DNA of 64,000 bases from Chitinophaga pinensis. GTDB taxonomy: Bacteria; Bacteroidota; Bacteroidia; UKL13-3. The stretch is from contig CAMARW010000001.1 of NCBI GenBank assembly GCA_945860865.1, forward strand, positions 262,154 to 326,153, given 5' to 3'. Positions 45,484 to 54,914 of the stretch are shown here, in pieces (the first letter of the stretch is position 1; every line of letters begins with the position of its first letter). Made by a program: the position numbers and the translations under genes. The notes under the pieces are model-generated. The model saw only the letters and a program-made list of their open reading frames with translations. It made no database searches and was not told the DNA's origin.

Positions 45484-47532
45484 ATGGATAAAGATATACT
45501 TTTAGAAGCATACGCGCACATGTGTGCCGCTAGGGCCATGGCCGATATTTATGATGCCAATCGTAGCATCGCCAAATATGTTCATTCTACTAGTCGTGGA
45601 CATGAAGCCATTCAATTAGCTGTTGGCATGCAATTAACAGGTGCAGATTTTGCCGCTCCGTATTACCGCGATGAAAGTATGCTTTTGGGCATGGGCTTAA
45701 GTCCGTACGAACTAATGTTGCAACTTTTAGCCAAAGCCGAAGATCCTTTTTCGGGTGGCCGAACCTATTATGGTCACCCCAACTTAAAACGCGATGGCTT
45801 TGTTAGAATGCTTCATTCGAGCAGTGCAACAGGTATGCAAGCTATTCCGGCAACGGGTATGGCCCACGGTATAGCTTATTTAGAAGGCCAAGGTTTGCTA
45901 GATACAGATGAAAATCCGGTGGTGCTTTGTAGTTTAGGCGATGGTTCTGTTACAGAAGGAGAAGTGGCCGAGGCTTGGCAAATGGCTGTTCTTAAAAAAT
46001 TGCCCATTATTTATTTGGTTCAGGACAATGACTGGGGCATTAGTGCCAGCGGAGCCGAAATGCGTGCTATGGATGCCTACGAATATGCGGGTGGATTTAA
46101 AGGCATGCAGCGCATGCGTGTAGATGGTAGTGATTTTTTAAAATCGTGGAATGCCGTTTTGCAATGTATAGATTATGTTCGTGGACATCGAGCGCCCATT
46201 TTATTGCATGCTAAAGTGCCTTTGTTGGGTCACCATACTTCGGGCGTGCGCAAAGAATGGTACAGAACGGAAGAGGATATGGCCAAACATTCGGCCAATG
46301 AGCCGCTTCCAAAATTGCATAAACATTTATTGTCGATTGGCATTTCGGAAGCCGAACTAAAAGAAATTGATGAAATAGAAACGGATAAAGTAGCACAGCA
46401 ATTTAAATTAGCGGTTTCTTCGGCAGATCCTTTGCCTAGTTCTGCCGAAGATTTTATTTATGCGCCAAGTGGCGCCAGTGAAGAAATTGGCAATAGAAAA
46501 CCTGAAGGCAGAGAACCTGTGGTAATGGTAGATGCCGCTTTGCACGCCGTAGATGAGTTGTTGGCCAAACATCCAGAATGTATGTTTTATGGGCAGGATG
46601 TGGGGGCGAGGTTAGGAGGTGTATTTAGAGAGGCCGCTACTTTGGCCGTAAAATATGGAGAAGATAGGGTTTTTAATACACCCATTCAAGAAGCCTATAT
46701 TGTTGGTTCAACCGCCGGTATGAGTGCCGTTGGCGTGAAACCAATTGTAGAAATTCAGTTCGCAGATTATATGTGGACAGGTATGAACCAATTGGTTTGT
46801 GAAATTACTAAATCGAGCTATTTAACCAGTGGTAAATATCCGGTGAGCGCTGTTATTCGTATTCCAATTGGGGCTTATGGTGGTGGCGGACCTTATCACA
46901 GTGGTAGTATAGAATCTACCTTACTTACCTTAAAAGGCATAAAGATTGCTTACCCGAGTAATGCCGCCGATATGAAAGGCTTAATGAAAGCCGCGTATTA
47001 TGATGGCAATCCGTGTATTATGTTAGAGCATAAAGGCCTGTATTGGAGTAAAAATCCAGGTACAGAATTGGCTCGTTGCATAGAACCAGATGAAGATTAT
47101 GTATTGCCATTTGGCAAGGCGAATATTGTTTTAGAAGCCACTGAAGATGCTATAGATAATGGAGAATCTTGTGTGGTGGTAACTTATGGCATGGGAGTAT
47201 ATTGGGCATTAACTGCTGCCAAAGATTTTGATGGTAGCATAGAGGTTTTAGACCTAAGAAGTTTGCTACCATTAGATGAAGAAGCGATAATGCAATCGGT
47301 TAAAAAACATGGCAAATGTTTGGTATTAACCGAAGAGCCATTAAACAACTCCTTTGCAGAATCATTGGCAGCTAGAATTATGCAGCAATGTTTTACGTAT
47401 TTAGATGCACCTGTGGCAACATTAGGCTCAAAGAATGTTCCAGCTATACCCATGAATATGGCCTTAGAAGCAGAGATTTTACCTAATGCTGGTAAGGTAT
47501 CGGCTAAGTTAAAGGAACTGTTGTTTTCGTAG
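45484..47532 (+). CDS. Fused 2-oxo acid dehydrogenase E1 (alpha + beta), branched-chain type
   Basis: 682 residues combining both E1 subunits. The alpha part spans about 1-330, with the thiamine diphosphate motif GDGSVTEGEVAEAWQMAVLK through VQDNDWG. The beta part spans about 345-682: FYGQDVGARLGGVFREAATLAVKYGEDRVFNTPIQEAYIVG, then SAVIRIPIGAYGGGGPYHSGS. It decarboxylates 2-oxo acids such as 2-oxoisovalerate with TPP and passes the acyl group to an E2. Fused E1 genes are common in Bacteroidota. No E2 or E3 gene is nearby. Confidence 0.9.
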   Translation: MDKDILLEAYAHMCAARAMADIYDANRSIAKYVHSTSRGHEAIQLAVGMQLTGADFAAPYYRDESMLLGMGLSPYELMLQLLAKAEDPFSGGRTYYGHPNLKRDGFVRMLHSSSATGMQAIPATGMAHGIAYLEGQGLLDTDENPVVLCSLGDGSVTEGEVAEAWQMAVLKKLPIIYLVQDNDWGISASGAEMRAMDAYEYAGGFKGMQRMRVDGSDFLKSWNAVLQCIDYVRGHRAPILLHAKVPLLGHHTSGVRKEWYRTEEDMAKHSANEPLPKLHKHLLSIGISEAELKEIDEIETDKVAQQFKLAVSSADPLPSSAEDFIYAPSGASEEIGNRKPEGREPVVMVDAALHAVDELLAKHPECMFYGQDVGARLGGVFREAATLAVKYGEDRVFNTPIQEAYIVGSTAGMSAVGVKPIVEIQFADYMWTGMNQLVCEITKSSYLTSGKYPVSAVIRIPIGAYGGGGPYHSGSIESTLLTLKGIKIAYPSNAADMKGLMKAAYYDGNPCIMLEHKGLYWSKNPGTELARCIEPDEDYVLPFGKANIVLEATEDAIDNGESCVVVTYGMGVYWALTAAKDFDGSIEVLDLRSLLPLDEEAIMQSVKKHGKCLVLTEEPLNNSFAESLAARIMQQCFTYLDAPVATLGSKNVPAIPMNMALEAEILPNAGKVSAKLKELLFS

Positions 47533-47592
47533 ATAATAATGCTGCGTATACAAATTGTAGATTGAGATATTTCATGGGCGTAAACGTAATAT

Positions 47593-47622
47593 AGTAGGGG
47601 CGGAAGATTTTCCGCCCCTACT
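47593..47622. repeat. 30-bp GC-rich palindrome
   Basis: Perfect 13-bp arms, AGTAGGGGCGGAA and its complement, around a 4-base loop. It lies 60 bp after the E1 stop. It has no T-run, so it could be a terminator, but the TAGGGGCGGAA type of arm is also seen in dispersed repetitive elements in other genomes. It is much more GC-rich than its surroundings. Confidence 0.7.
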
Positions 47623-47684
47623 GCCGATTCATACATCACAACACAAATTTTACACTTGATTCTCTTTTATTTAGAACCAAATGA

Positions 47685-47701
47685 TTTAGAACTAATCTAA
47701 A
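47685..47701. promoter_or_regulatory. Metalloregulator-like operator 1
   Basis: TTTAGAACTAATCTAAA is a near-perfect palindrome, embedded in a longer inverted repeat with 12-bp arms (47679-47690 and 47696-47707). It sits 75 bp before the iron-uptake operon and matches the layout of DtxR/MntR- or Fur-type boxes. A second copy is at 47748. Confidence 0.6.
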
Positions 47702-47747
47702 TCATTTGTAAATTTACATGGAAAGAATACATTCGCATCGCGTACTA

Positions 47748-47764
47748 TTTATAATTAGTCTAAA
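47748..47764. promoter_or_regulatory. Metalloregulator-like operator 2
   Basis: TTTATAATTAGTCTAAA matches operator 1 at 14 of 17 positions and ends 11 bp before the ATG of the DUF4856 gene. Two matching operators in one promoter suggest metal-dependent control of the operon. Confidence 0.55.
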
Positions 47765-47775
47765 TAAAAATAGAA

Positions 47776-48906
47776 ATGAAAAAACAATATTTACTGCTGT
47801 TTATGATTGCATTTGCTACCAGTTTTGTGGCGTGCAAGAAGGATGAAACCAATACAGAAAACAAAAGTTTAGTTATTCCAAGTGCCTATGATAGCACTAA
47901 TTTTATTTGGAATTTAGGTGATTTAATCTCTTTCAGACAAAATTTTGACGCCATGGTAAACGAAGCTAAAAAGGGCAGAGTTAGCGGACAAACCGTTTCT
48001 GGAGTTGCTATTCAGAATGCCTTTCAAGCAGGAGATTTAAGCATAGCTGCTGTTACTAATTCCGTTTTTAGCGGAAAATTATTCGGTTCAAACAATGATG
48101 GTTGGTTTAATAAAATTGAGCAAGTATCGGGTAAAACCTACCATGTAGATTCTGCAAACAATACAGGTGGAACATTTGGCGGTTACTTATTTGATGAAAA
48201 CGGATTTGAACCAGAGCAAATTATTGAAAAGGGTTTATTTGGTGCAGCATTAGTAAACCACGCGCACAGTTTATTAACATCGCCACGTTTAGCAGAGGTG
48301 GATCAAGCTTTATATGTTTTTGGTTTTACAACTCATTTTGTAAATAGCAGCGACGCAAAACATGGCAGGGCCGCCGATAAATATTTAGCCGTTTACGTGG
48401 CCCGCAGAGATAAAAATGATGGCAATGGATTATATTCAAATACCCGTTTTAACTTTATAAAATTACAAGCTGCCTTAAAGGCTGGTGAGGCTTATCAAAC
48501 AGAGAAAAATGAAGCCATTGCTGCCATCATTTCTAACATGGAAAAGGCAAATTTTGCTACAGTAGTAAATTATTGCCATACTTCTATTGCTAATTTATCG
48601 CAAACTACTTTAACCGATGCACAAAAAGCAAATACTTTGCACGCCATTGGAGAGTGTATCGGTTTTACGATGGGTTACAAAGGCTTGGTAAACAACAAAA
48701 TTACCGATGCGCAAATAGATGAAATCTTGGAACTACTAAATGCTCCTGTTTCTGGCAATGGAAAGCCAGCATTATTTATTACAGATAGGGTAAATCAAAT
48801 TCAAAAATTAGAGTTAATTATAAATAAGATTCAACAGATATATGCATTCAGCGATTCTGATGTAAACGATTTTAAAAAGAACTGGATTGCCGAACAAAAC
48901 AGATAA
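47776..48906 (+). CDS. DUF4856 lipoprotein of iron-uptake operon
   Basis: 376 residues with a lipoprotein signal (FATSFVACKKDE, Cys at 20). The DUF4856 domain shows ...VIPSAYDSTNFIW near its start, FGGYLFDENGFEPEQIIEKGLFGA, and LHAIGECIGFTMGYKGL. DUF4856 lipoproteins are usually adjacent to imelysin genes in Bacteroidota. First of four coupled genes behind two operator-like palindromes. The stop overlaps the next ATG by one base. Confidence 0.85.
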   Translation: MKKQYLLLFMIAFATSFVACKKDETNTENKSLVIPSAYDSTNFIWNLGDLISFRQNFDAMVNEAKKGRVSGQTVSGVAIQNAFQAGDLSIAAVTNSVFSGKLFGSNNDGWFNKIEQVSGKTYHVDSANNTGGTFGGYLFDENGFEPEQIIEKGLFGAALVNHAHSLLTSPRLAEVDQALYVFGFTTHFVNSSDAKHGRAADKYLAVYVARRDKNDGNGLYSNTRFNFIKLQAALKAGEAYQTEKNEAIAAIISNMEKANFATVVNYCHTSIANLSQTTLTDAQKANTLHAIGECIGFTMGYKGLVNNKITDAQIDEILELLNAPVSGNGKPALFITDRVNQIQKLELIINKIQQIYAFSDSDVNDFKKNWIAEQNR

Positions 48907-50015
48907 TGGGTATGAAAAATAAAGCAGTTCTATCGCTCATAGTTGGACTTTTATTCATAGGCTCTTGCAAAGAAAAAGACAAAGGCATGGACGCCTCTTT
49001 GGCTTTTGATAGGGGCGCTTTATTAAGCAATATGGCCAATGGAATGATTATGCCCGCATATGATTCAAGCGTGTTTTATTTTGCATCATTAGCACAATCT
49101 ATACAACAATTTCGGGCTGAACCAACTGTTCTGCATTTGCAAGTAGCCCAACAAAATTGGAAGCAGTTTGCGCGTTCTTGGCAATATGCCGCGGCCTTCA
49201 ATTTTGGTCCAGCTGCCGAAAAAGGCATCAAAAAAACCTTAGCCGAAGAAGTGGGTAGCTTTCCTGTTTCTAGCACCAAAATGGAGTCTTTTATTATGGC
49301 AAACGATACCAGCTTTGCCAATTTCGACCGTGATTCTCGTGGAATTTTTGCCCTAGAATATTTGCTCTTTGGCGAAAACGAATCTGCCAATGAAATCCTC
49401 GCAAAATATGCCAACCAAGCACCCAGATTTCTATACTTATTGGCCTGTGCCAACCATATCGGACTGAACCTAAAATGGGTTCAAACCGAATGGAAAACCT
49501 ACCAAGCCTCTTTTGTAAGTAGTGTGGGAACAGATATTGGTAGCAGCACTTCTTTGTTGTACAACGAGTTTTTAAAATATTATGAGGGATTAAAGAACTT
49601 TAAGTTTGGCATTCCTTTGGGTAAAAGACCCGGACAAACCACTGTATTGCCCAAAAGTGTGGAAGCCTATTACAGCGGATATAGCACCCAATTGGCCCGC
49701 GAACATTGGCGCTGTGTGCAGCTAATTTGGGAAGGTACAAATTTAAATGGCAAAAGTGGGGTTGGATTTAAAGCCTATTTAGACAAAGTAGAAGGTGGCA
49801 AAGCTTTAATAGATTTAACCTTAGACCAAGTAAAAGCTACCCAAAATAAATTAGATTCTCTGCCTGCAAGTAGCTTATCTACTGCCATTAGCAATGATTT
49901 TAATAGGGTTGATGAGGTACATACAGAATTGCTAAAACTTACGCGTTTTTATAAAAGTGATTTGTCGAGTTTAATTGGAATTGCCGTAACCTATAGCAGT
50001 GGAGATGGTGATTAA
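48906..50015 (+). CDS. Imelysin-family lipoprotein, with altered GxHxxE motif
   Basis: 369 residues with a lipoprotein signal (LLFIGSCKEK, Cys at 21). The imelysin (peptidase M75/IrpA) fold is recognisable from RGIFALEYLLFGE (about 145-157) and HWRCVQLIWEGTNLNGKSGVGFKAYL. The family's GxHxxE motif reads G-I-F-A-L-E here, so the His is replaced by Phe. Imelysins are iron-regulated surface proteins of iron uptake. Alternative start two codons in. Coupled with DUF4856 and followed by an HTTM gene. Confidence 0.85.
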   Translation: MGMKNKAVLSLIVGLLFIGSCKEKDKGMDASLAFDRGALLSNMANGMIMPAYDSSVFYFASLAQSIQQFRAEPTVLHLQVAQQNWKQFARSWQYAAAFNFGPAAEKGIKKTLAEEVGSFPVSSTKMESFIMANDTSFANFDRDSRGIFALEYLLFGENESANEILAKYANQAPRFLYLLACANHIGLNLKWVQTEWKTYQASFVSSVGTDIGSSTSLLYNEFLKYYEGLKNFKFGIPLGKRPGQTTVLPKSVEAYYSGYSTQLAREHWRCVQLIWEGTNLNGKSGVGFKAYLDKVEGGKALIDLTLDQVKATQNKLDSLPASSLSTAISNDFNRVDEVHTELLKLTRFYKSDLSSLIGIAVTYSSGDGD

Positions 50016-50021
50016 TAAGAT

Positions 50022-51380
50022 ATGTTTAATCGCATAAAAACACACTTCTTTTCACCGCAATCTATTGCACCTTTAGTGGTGTTTAGAATTCTTTTTGGCT
50101 TAGCCACATTGATTAGTACTACCCGGTTTTTGATTTTAGACTGGGTAGATTTACATTTTGTAGATACCCAAGTACAATTTAAATATTTTGGGTTTGAATG
50201 GGTGCAATTGGCGTCGCCTGAAATCATGTATGCCATTCATTATTTACTAATATTGGCTTCGTTGGGAATTGTATTTGGGGCATTTTACCGCATAAGTATT
50301 ACGCTGTTTTTTGTGCTATTTACCTATTGTGAGCTTATAGATATAACCTATTATTTAAACCATTATTACTTTGTAAGTATAGTTGCATTTATGCTTATTT
50401 GGGTACCCGCCAATGCGTATTTTTCATACGATAGTTTCAAAAACAAAAAATGGGTTAGATCCCAAATACCTGCATGGAATATTTACATTTTTAAATGGCA
50501 ATTGTGCTTGGTCTATTTTTTTGCAGGTCTTGCCAAAATCAATGAAACTTGGTTATTAGAGGCTTTGCCATTAAAAATTTGGTTGCCTGCCAATAGCCAT
50601 TTTCCATTTATTGGTTGGCTATTTAATTACCCCATTACAGCCTATATTTTTAGCTGGACAGGCATGTTGTTCGATTTGTGTATTGGCTTCTTTTTGTTTT
50701 ACGCTCCCACTCGGTTTTATGCTTGGTTATTGGTAATCATTTTTCATGCCATAACCGGCGCGCTTTTTCAAATTGGGGTATTTCCTTTGGTTATGGTGCT
50801 TAGCACGCTCATCTTCTTCTCCACTGCCTTTCACCAAAAAATCATCCACTTTTTAAGTCGGCTCTTTCCTTATCCTTTTCTGTCTGAACCAACAGCTATT
50901 CGGGCTATAAATTATCCAAGTGCACGCAGGCAAAATTTGGTCATAATAGCGTGTATGCTTTGGTTTTCATTTCATGCGCTGTTTCCATTGCGGTATGTAT
51001 TGTATCCCGGCAATTTTTATTGGACAGAAGAAGCGTATCGTTTTGGGTGGCGGGTAATGCTGATGGAAAAAGCCGGAACCGCTACTTTTTATGTATACGA
51101 TAAAAATACGCAACGAGAGGGCGTTGTAGATAATACCACGTTTTTAAATTCGCATCAAGAAAAACAAATGGCCATGCAGCCTGATTTGATTTTACAATAT
51201 ACGCAGTTTTTAAAAAAGCATTACCAACAGCAAGGATTAGCTGTAGAGAAGGTGCGGGCCGAGGTGTATGTTACCTTAAATGCCAAACCCAGTAAATTAT
51301 TGTTTAATGAGCACCTCAATCTGTTGGCAATTTCAGATTCGTGGGCTCCAAAATATTGGTTAAATCGTTTTGAAGAATAG
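50022..51380 (+). CDS. HTTM-domain membrane protein (vitamin K-dependent carboxylase-like)
   Basis: 452 residues with several membrane segments in the first 300. The HTTM pattern is visible in SPQSIAPLVVFRILFGLATLIST and IFKWQLCLVYFFAGLAKINETWLLEALP. The C-terminal 120 residues are soluble and contain FHALFPLRYVLYPGNFYWTEEAYRFGWRVML, as in gamma-carboxylase homologues. Its substrate is unknown. The set DUF4856, imelysin, HTTM and TonB receptor is a recurrent Bacteroidota iron-uptake layout. It overlaps the receptor gene by 11 bp. Confidence 0.88.
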   Translation: MFNRIKTHFFSPQSIAPLVVFRILFGLATLISTTRFLILDWVDLHFVDTQVQFKYFGFEWVQLASPEIMYAIHYLLILASLGIVFGAFYRISITLFFVLFTYCELIDITYYLNHYYFVSIVAFMLIWVPANAYFSYDSFKNKKWVRSQIPAWNIYIFKWQLCLVYFFAGLAKINETWLLEALPLKIWLPANSHFPFIGWLFNYPITAYIFSWTGMLFDLCIGFFLFYAPTRFYAWLLVIIFHAITGALFQIGVFPLVMVLSTLIFFSTAFHQKIIHFLSRLFPYPFLSEPTAIRAINYPSARRQNLVIIACMLWFSFHALFPLRYVLYPGNFYWTEEAYRFGWRVMLMEKAGTATFYVYDKNTQREGVVDNTTFLNSHQEKQMAMQPDLILQYTQFLKKHYQQQGLAVEKVRAEVYVTLNAKPSKLLFNEHLNLLAISDSWAPKYWLNRFEE

Positions 51381-53796
51381 CATCTTATTTATGTTTGTTT
51401 GCCTGCTTTTAACTCAGAAAGCAGCGGCCCAAGTGGGACTTGTGAAGGGAAAGGTTTATCAATCTAATTATAAAGAAGTGCCTCGTGCGCTAATTTCTAT
51501 TCCAAAGCTTAAGCTCAAAACGCAATCCGATAGTAGCGGTAATTTTATTTTAGATCAAATTCCATACGGAAAGCATGAGCTTATAATTTTTAAAGAAGGT
51601 TTTCAACGCTGGACTTTGCAACTGAAAATAATATCGCCTGAAAGTACCATATACCCCGAGTTGCAGTTTATCTCAGGCTATTTAAATGAGGCTACTGTTA
51701 AAGCCGCTAAAGAAGAAATCAATGGCATGGCACGGTTAAAAAGCGTGGAGGGTTTTGGAATTTATGAAGCCAAAAAAACAGAGCTTATTGTGCTCAAAGA
51801 TGTATTAGCCAATACAGCCACCAACAATCCACGACAAATTTTTGCCAAGGTGCCCGGATTAAACATTTGGGAAAGCGACCAAGCCGGATTGCAATTGGGT
51901 GTGGGCGGCAGAGGATTAAGTCCGAACCGAACCTCCAATTTTAACACCCGCCAAAATGGGTATGATATTAGTGCCGATGCTTTAGGTTACCCCGAAACGT
52001 ATTACACGCCACCCATGGAAGCTTTAGAGAAAATTGAAGTGGTGCGTGGTGCCGCCAGTTTGCAATATGGAACCCAGTTTGGGGGTATGCTCAATTTTGT
52101 ATTTAAAAAGGGCGCTGAGGAAAAAAAGATGGAAATTGTTTCGCGCAATACAATTGGTTCATTCGGATTTTTAGGAAGCTTTACCAGTATAGGCGGCACG
52201 CTTTACAAAGGGAAATTAAACTACTATACCTTCATTAACCACAAACAGGCAAACGGTTGGCGACCAAATTCTGGGTTTGATGTAAATACCATGTATGCCT
52301 CTGTTATTTGGAAACCAATGCCTCAATTGAGGTTACAAGCAGATTATACGTTTATGCGCTACAATGCGCAGCAAGCGGGTGGTTTAACCGATGCGCAATT
52401 TGAGATTGATCCGCGCCGTTCATTCAGGGCGCGCAATTGGTTTAGGGTAAACTGGAATTTGTTTGCCTTGCATGGCGATTATAACTTTACAAATAAAACC
52501 AAATTAAATACCCGCACTTTTGGACTCCTATCTAGCAGGTATTCTTTGGGTAATTTGGAGCGAATAAATGTGGCAGATTTGGGAGGAAATAGAACCTTAA
52601 TTACGGGTGATTTTGCGAATATGGGTAACGAAACGCGCCTGATACACAATTATTCTTGCATGGGTAAAGCGCAAACGGTATTAATAGGAACTCGGTTTTA
52701 TTTAGGCAATACACGCTCCATACAAGGTGATGGCAGCAATGGGAGTGATGCTCATTATGCCTTGCTTAATCCGCAAAAGCCAGAAGGCTCAGACTATACT
52801 TTTGTAAATAAAAATGCTTCTTTTTTCATAGAAAATATTTTTAGGTTCAATGCCAAATGGAGCCTAACACCAGGTGTTCGTGCAGAATATATTAACACCG
52901 CATCGGATGGGTTTTACCGCGTTCTGAGTAGAGATTTTAGTGGCAATATTATTGCAGATACCAGTATTGTGGGTTCAGAGCAAAATGTGCGGTCTTTTGT
53001 TTTTGCAGGCATTGGATTGAGTTACAAAGCCAAAGTTTGGCTAGAGTTTTATGGTAATATTTCGCAAAATTATAGGGCTGTAAACTTCAATGATTTGCGC
53101 ATTGTTAATCCTAATATAAAAGTAGATGCCAACATGAAGGATGAACGTGGATTTACCGCAGATGCGGGTGCGAGGGGAAATTATGAGGGAATTGTAAACT
53201 ATGATGTGAGCTTATTTTTATTAAGCTACCAAGATAAAATTGGTCAGGTATTGCGAGCCGATAGGCCACCTTTGTTTCAAGATTATAGGTTCAGAACAAA
53301 TATTGCAGATGCAAGGAACTCTGGCGTAGAATGTTTTGTGGAAATAGATTTTTTGAAGTGGCATAACAAAAAAACCAAAGCTCATTTGTTGTATTTTGCT
53401 AATATAGCTTATGTACATGCCGTATATGTAAGGGCAGCAGATAAAGCTTTAGAAAATAATAAGGTAGAAATGGCTCCTCCTTTTATGTTTAGAAATGGAA
53501 TTACTTTTAAGCGTAAAAATTTTACTACAGCCTTGCAGGCAGCTTATGTGCAAGAACATTACACAGATGCCAGCAATGCGCGTAGGGTTAGCGGCGCGGT
53601 AAACGGAATTATTCCGAGTTATTTTGTGGCAGATTTTTCTCTTGCCTACGAGTGGCGCATGTTAAGAATTGAAACCAGTTGTAATAACCTGCTCAATCAA
53701 ATGTACTTTACCCGTCGGGCAGACTCTTACCCGGGACCAGGCATTATACCCAGCGATGCCCGCAGTTTTTATATAAGTTTGGGAGTAAAAATTTAA
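51370..53796 (+). CDS. TonB-dependent receptor, FecA-like
   Basis: 808 residues. The TTG at 51370 gives MKNSILFMFVCLLLTQKAAAQ, a good signal peptide, within the end of the HTTM gene; an ATG lies 7 codons in. A carboxypeptidase-regulatory-like domain (GKVYQSNYKEVPRALISIPKLKLKTQSDSSGNFIL) precedes the plug (FAKVPGLNIWESDQAGLQLGVGGRGLSPNRT, KIEVVRGAASLQYGTQFGGMLNF) and a large barrel ending SFYISLGVKI. It should import an iron complex such as ferric citrate; the substrate is inferred from imelysin and operator-like sites. Confidence 0.88.
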   Translation: MKNSILFMFVCLLLTQKAAAQVGLVKGKVYQSNYKEVPRALISIPKLKLKTQSDSSGNFILDQIPYGKHELIIFKEGFQRWTLQLKIISPESTIYPELQFISGYLNEATVKAAKEEINGMARLKSVEGFGIYEAKKTELIVLKDVLANTATNNPRQIFAKVPGLNIWESDQAGLQLGVGGRGLSPNRTSNFNTRQNGYDISADALGYPETYYTPPMEALEKIEVVRGAASLQYGTQFGGMLNFVFKKGAEEKKMEIVSRNTIGSFGFLGSFTSIGGTLYKGKLNYYTFINHKQANGWRPNSGFDVNTMYASVIWKPMPQLRLQADYTFMRYNAQQAGGLTDAQFEIDPRRSFRARNWFRVNWNLFALHGDYNFTNKTKLNTRTFGLLSSRYSLGNLERINVADLGGNRTLITGDFANMGNETRLIHNYSCMGKAQTVLIGTRFYLGNTRSIQGDGSNGSDAHYALLNPQKPEGSDYTFVNKNASFFIENIFRFNAKWSLTPGVRAEYINTASDGFYRVLSRDFSGNIIADTSIVGSEQNVRSFVFAGIGLSYKAKVWLEFYGNISQNYRAVNFNDLRIVNPNIKVDANMKDERGFTADAGARGNYEGIVNYDVSLFLLSYQDKIGQVLRADRPPLFQDYRFRTNIADARNSGVECFVEIDFLKWHNKKTKAHLLYFANIAYVHAVYVRAADKALENNKVEMAPPFMFRNGITFKRKNFTTALQAAYVQEHYTDASNARRVSGAVNGIIPSYFVADFSLAYEWRMLRIETSCNNLLNQMYFTRRADSYPGPGIIPSDARSFYISLGVKI

Positions 53797-53807
53797 AGGA
53801 TTGCAGC

Positions 53808-54914
53808 TTATTTTTTTATTCTAAAAACCAAGCTACCAAGTGCTAAAAGATTGCTGTTTTGGAAACTTCCCTTGTTTTCAAAAACGTTTAATGTACTTCT
53901 TAAATAGCGGGTTTCAAATCTAAATAAAAGATAGGGGTTGGGAGCGTAATCCCAGTTGAGTGAATAACCATTGCAATCGAAGCCAATTTGGTTGGTTGGC
54001 GTAATCATTATATTTTGCATATCGGCGTATTTTTCTGCTCTGGCGGCCATTTTCCAACGTTCATTAAAGGCATATTGGGCAATAAAAATTGGGCTAAACC
54101 AGGTGTGGTAAGTTGTACTGTTTTTATTTCTTTGTTGAATGCCAACATCAAATCCGCCAATAATTAACACTTTAGAATTTAATTGCCATTGAAAATAGTA
54201 GTTTTGGTAATAACGCATTCTTCTAATGCTATCTGGGAAAGTTGTACCTATAAATGTGCTCCAATTGGCAGAAAAGTTTTTGTTGGCGGTGTAAACAAGC
54301 TGTGTACCTAAAGCAGGCAAAGTATTTCCTTTAATGGCCCGTATGCGCTGCCAGCCGTTGAGTAAGGCAAGGTTTATGGTCCATTTTTTATTAGGCACAT
54401 AGTTTAATTTTATGCCCGTCATGTAATAGGGTGTTTGCTCTGCTACCAGCGATCTGCTTAAAGTTAAGTTTTCGGCAGAAATAGCGCTCTCAAATCCAAT
54501 ATGTGAGGCAAAAATACCTGCGTCTAACCAGAGGTTTTTGCGTTTATTGATAGCTACTCCCGCATTGGCTTCCTGAAAATGCCTTAATATGGGATGGTCG
54601 CTAGCATAATTATCGTTTATAAAAGTTCCAGTTTGAACCGACAAATTTGCCCTGTAATTTTCATGTTGCAGGCCCATTTTCAAAAAGCCTAAATTCAAAT
54701 CAACTTTTGCATGCCGGTTGTGGTTGAATAAAAATGGCTGGCGGCTCTCCCCAGCTGGATTGTTGGCATCGTATGCCAAAAAGAAATCTCCATATGCTTG
54801 CCAATTAAATTGTGGTTTTACTTTTTGTATACTGTCGTTTATAGCAAATAAAGGCTTGCTAAATCCCAGTAGCAAGCAGTAAAAGAAAATATTTTTTACT
54901 CCCAATTTCTTCAT
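53808..54914 (-). CDS. BBP2-type outer membrane porin
   Basis: 368 residues with a signal peptide (cleavage near PLFAIND). FNWQAYGDFFLAYDANNPAGESRQPFLFNHNRH and HENYRANLSVQTGTFINDNYASDHPILRHFQEANAGV are typical of the putative beta-barrel porin-2 family, ending with FETRYLRSTLNVFE..LLALGSLVFRIKK. It forms a general outer membrane channel; the substrate is unknown. Convergent with the receptor gene. Confidence 0.78.
   Translation of the reverse strand: MKKLGVKNIFFYCLLLGFSKPLFAINDSIQKVKPQFNWQAYGDFFLAYDANNPAGESRQPFLFNHNRHAKVDLNLGFLKMGLQHENYRANLSVQTGTFINDNYASDHPILRHFQEANAGVAINKRKNLWLDAGIFASHIGFESAISAENLTLSRSLVAEQTPYYMTGIKLNYVPNKKWTINLALLNGWQRIRAIKGNTLPALGTQLVYTANKNFSANWSTFIGTTFPDSIRRMRYYQNYYFQWQLNSKVLIIGGFDVGIQQRNKNSTTYHTWFSPIFIAQYAFNERWKMAARAEKYADMQNIMITPTNQIGFDCNGYSLNWDYAPNPYLLFRFETRYLRSTLNVFENKGSFQNSNLLALGSLVFRIKK

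Noticed and set aside
45484-47532. E1 alpha-beta fusion as a novel gene fusion
   Set aside because: Fused E1 genes are already common in Bacteroidota, so this is ordinary.
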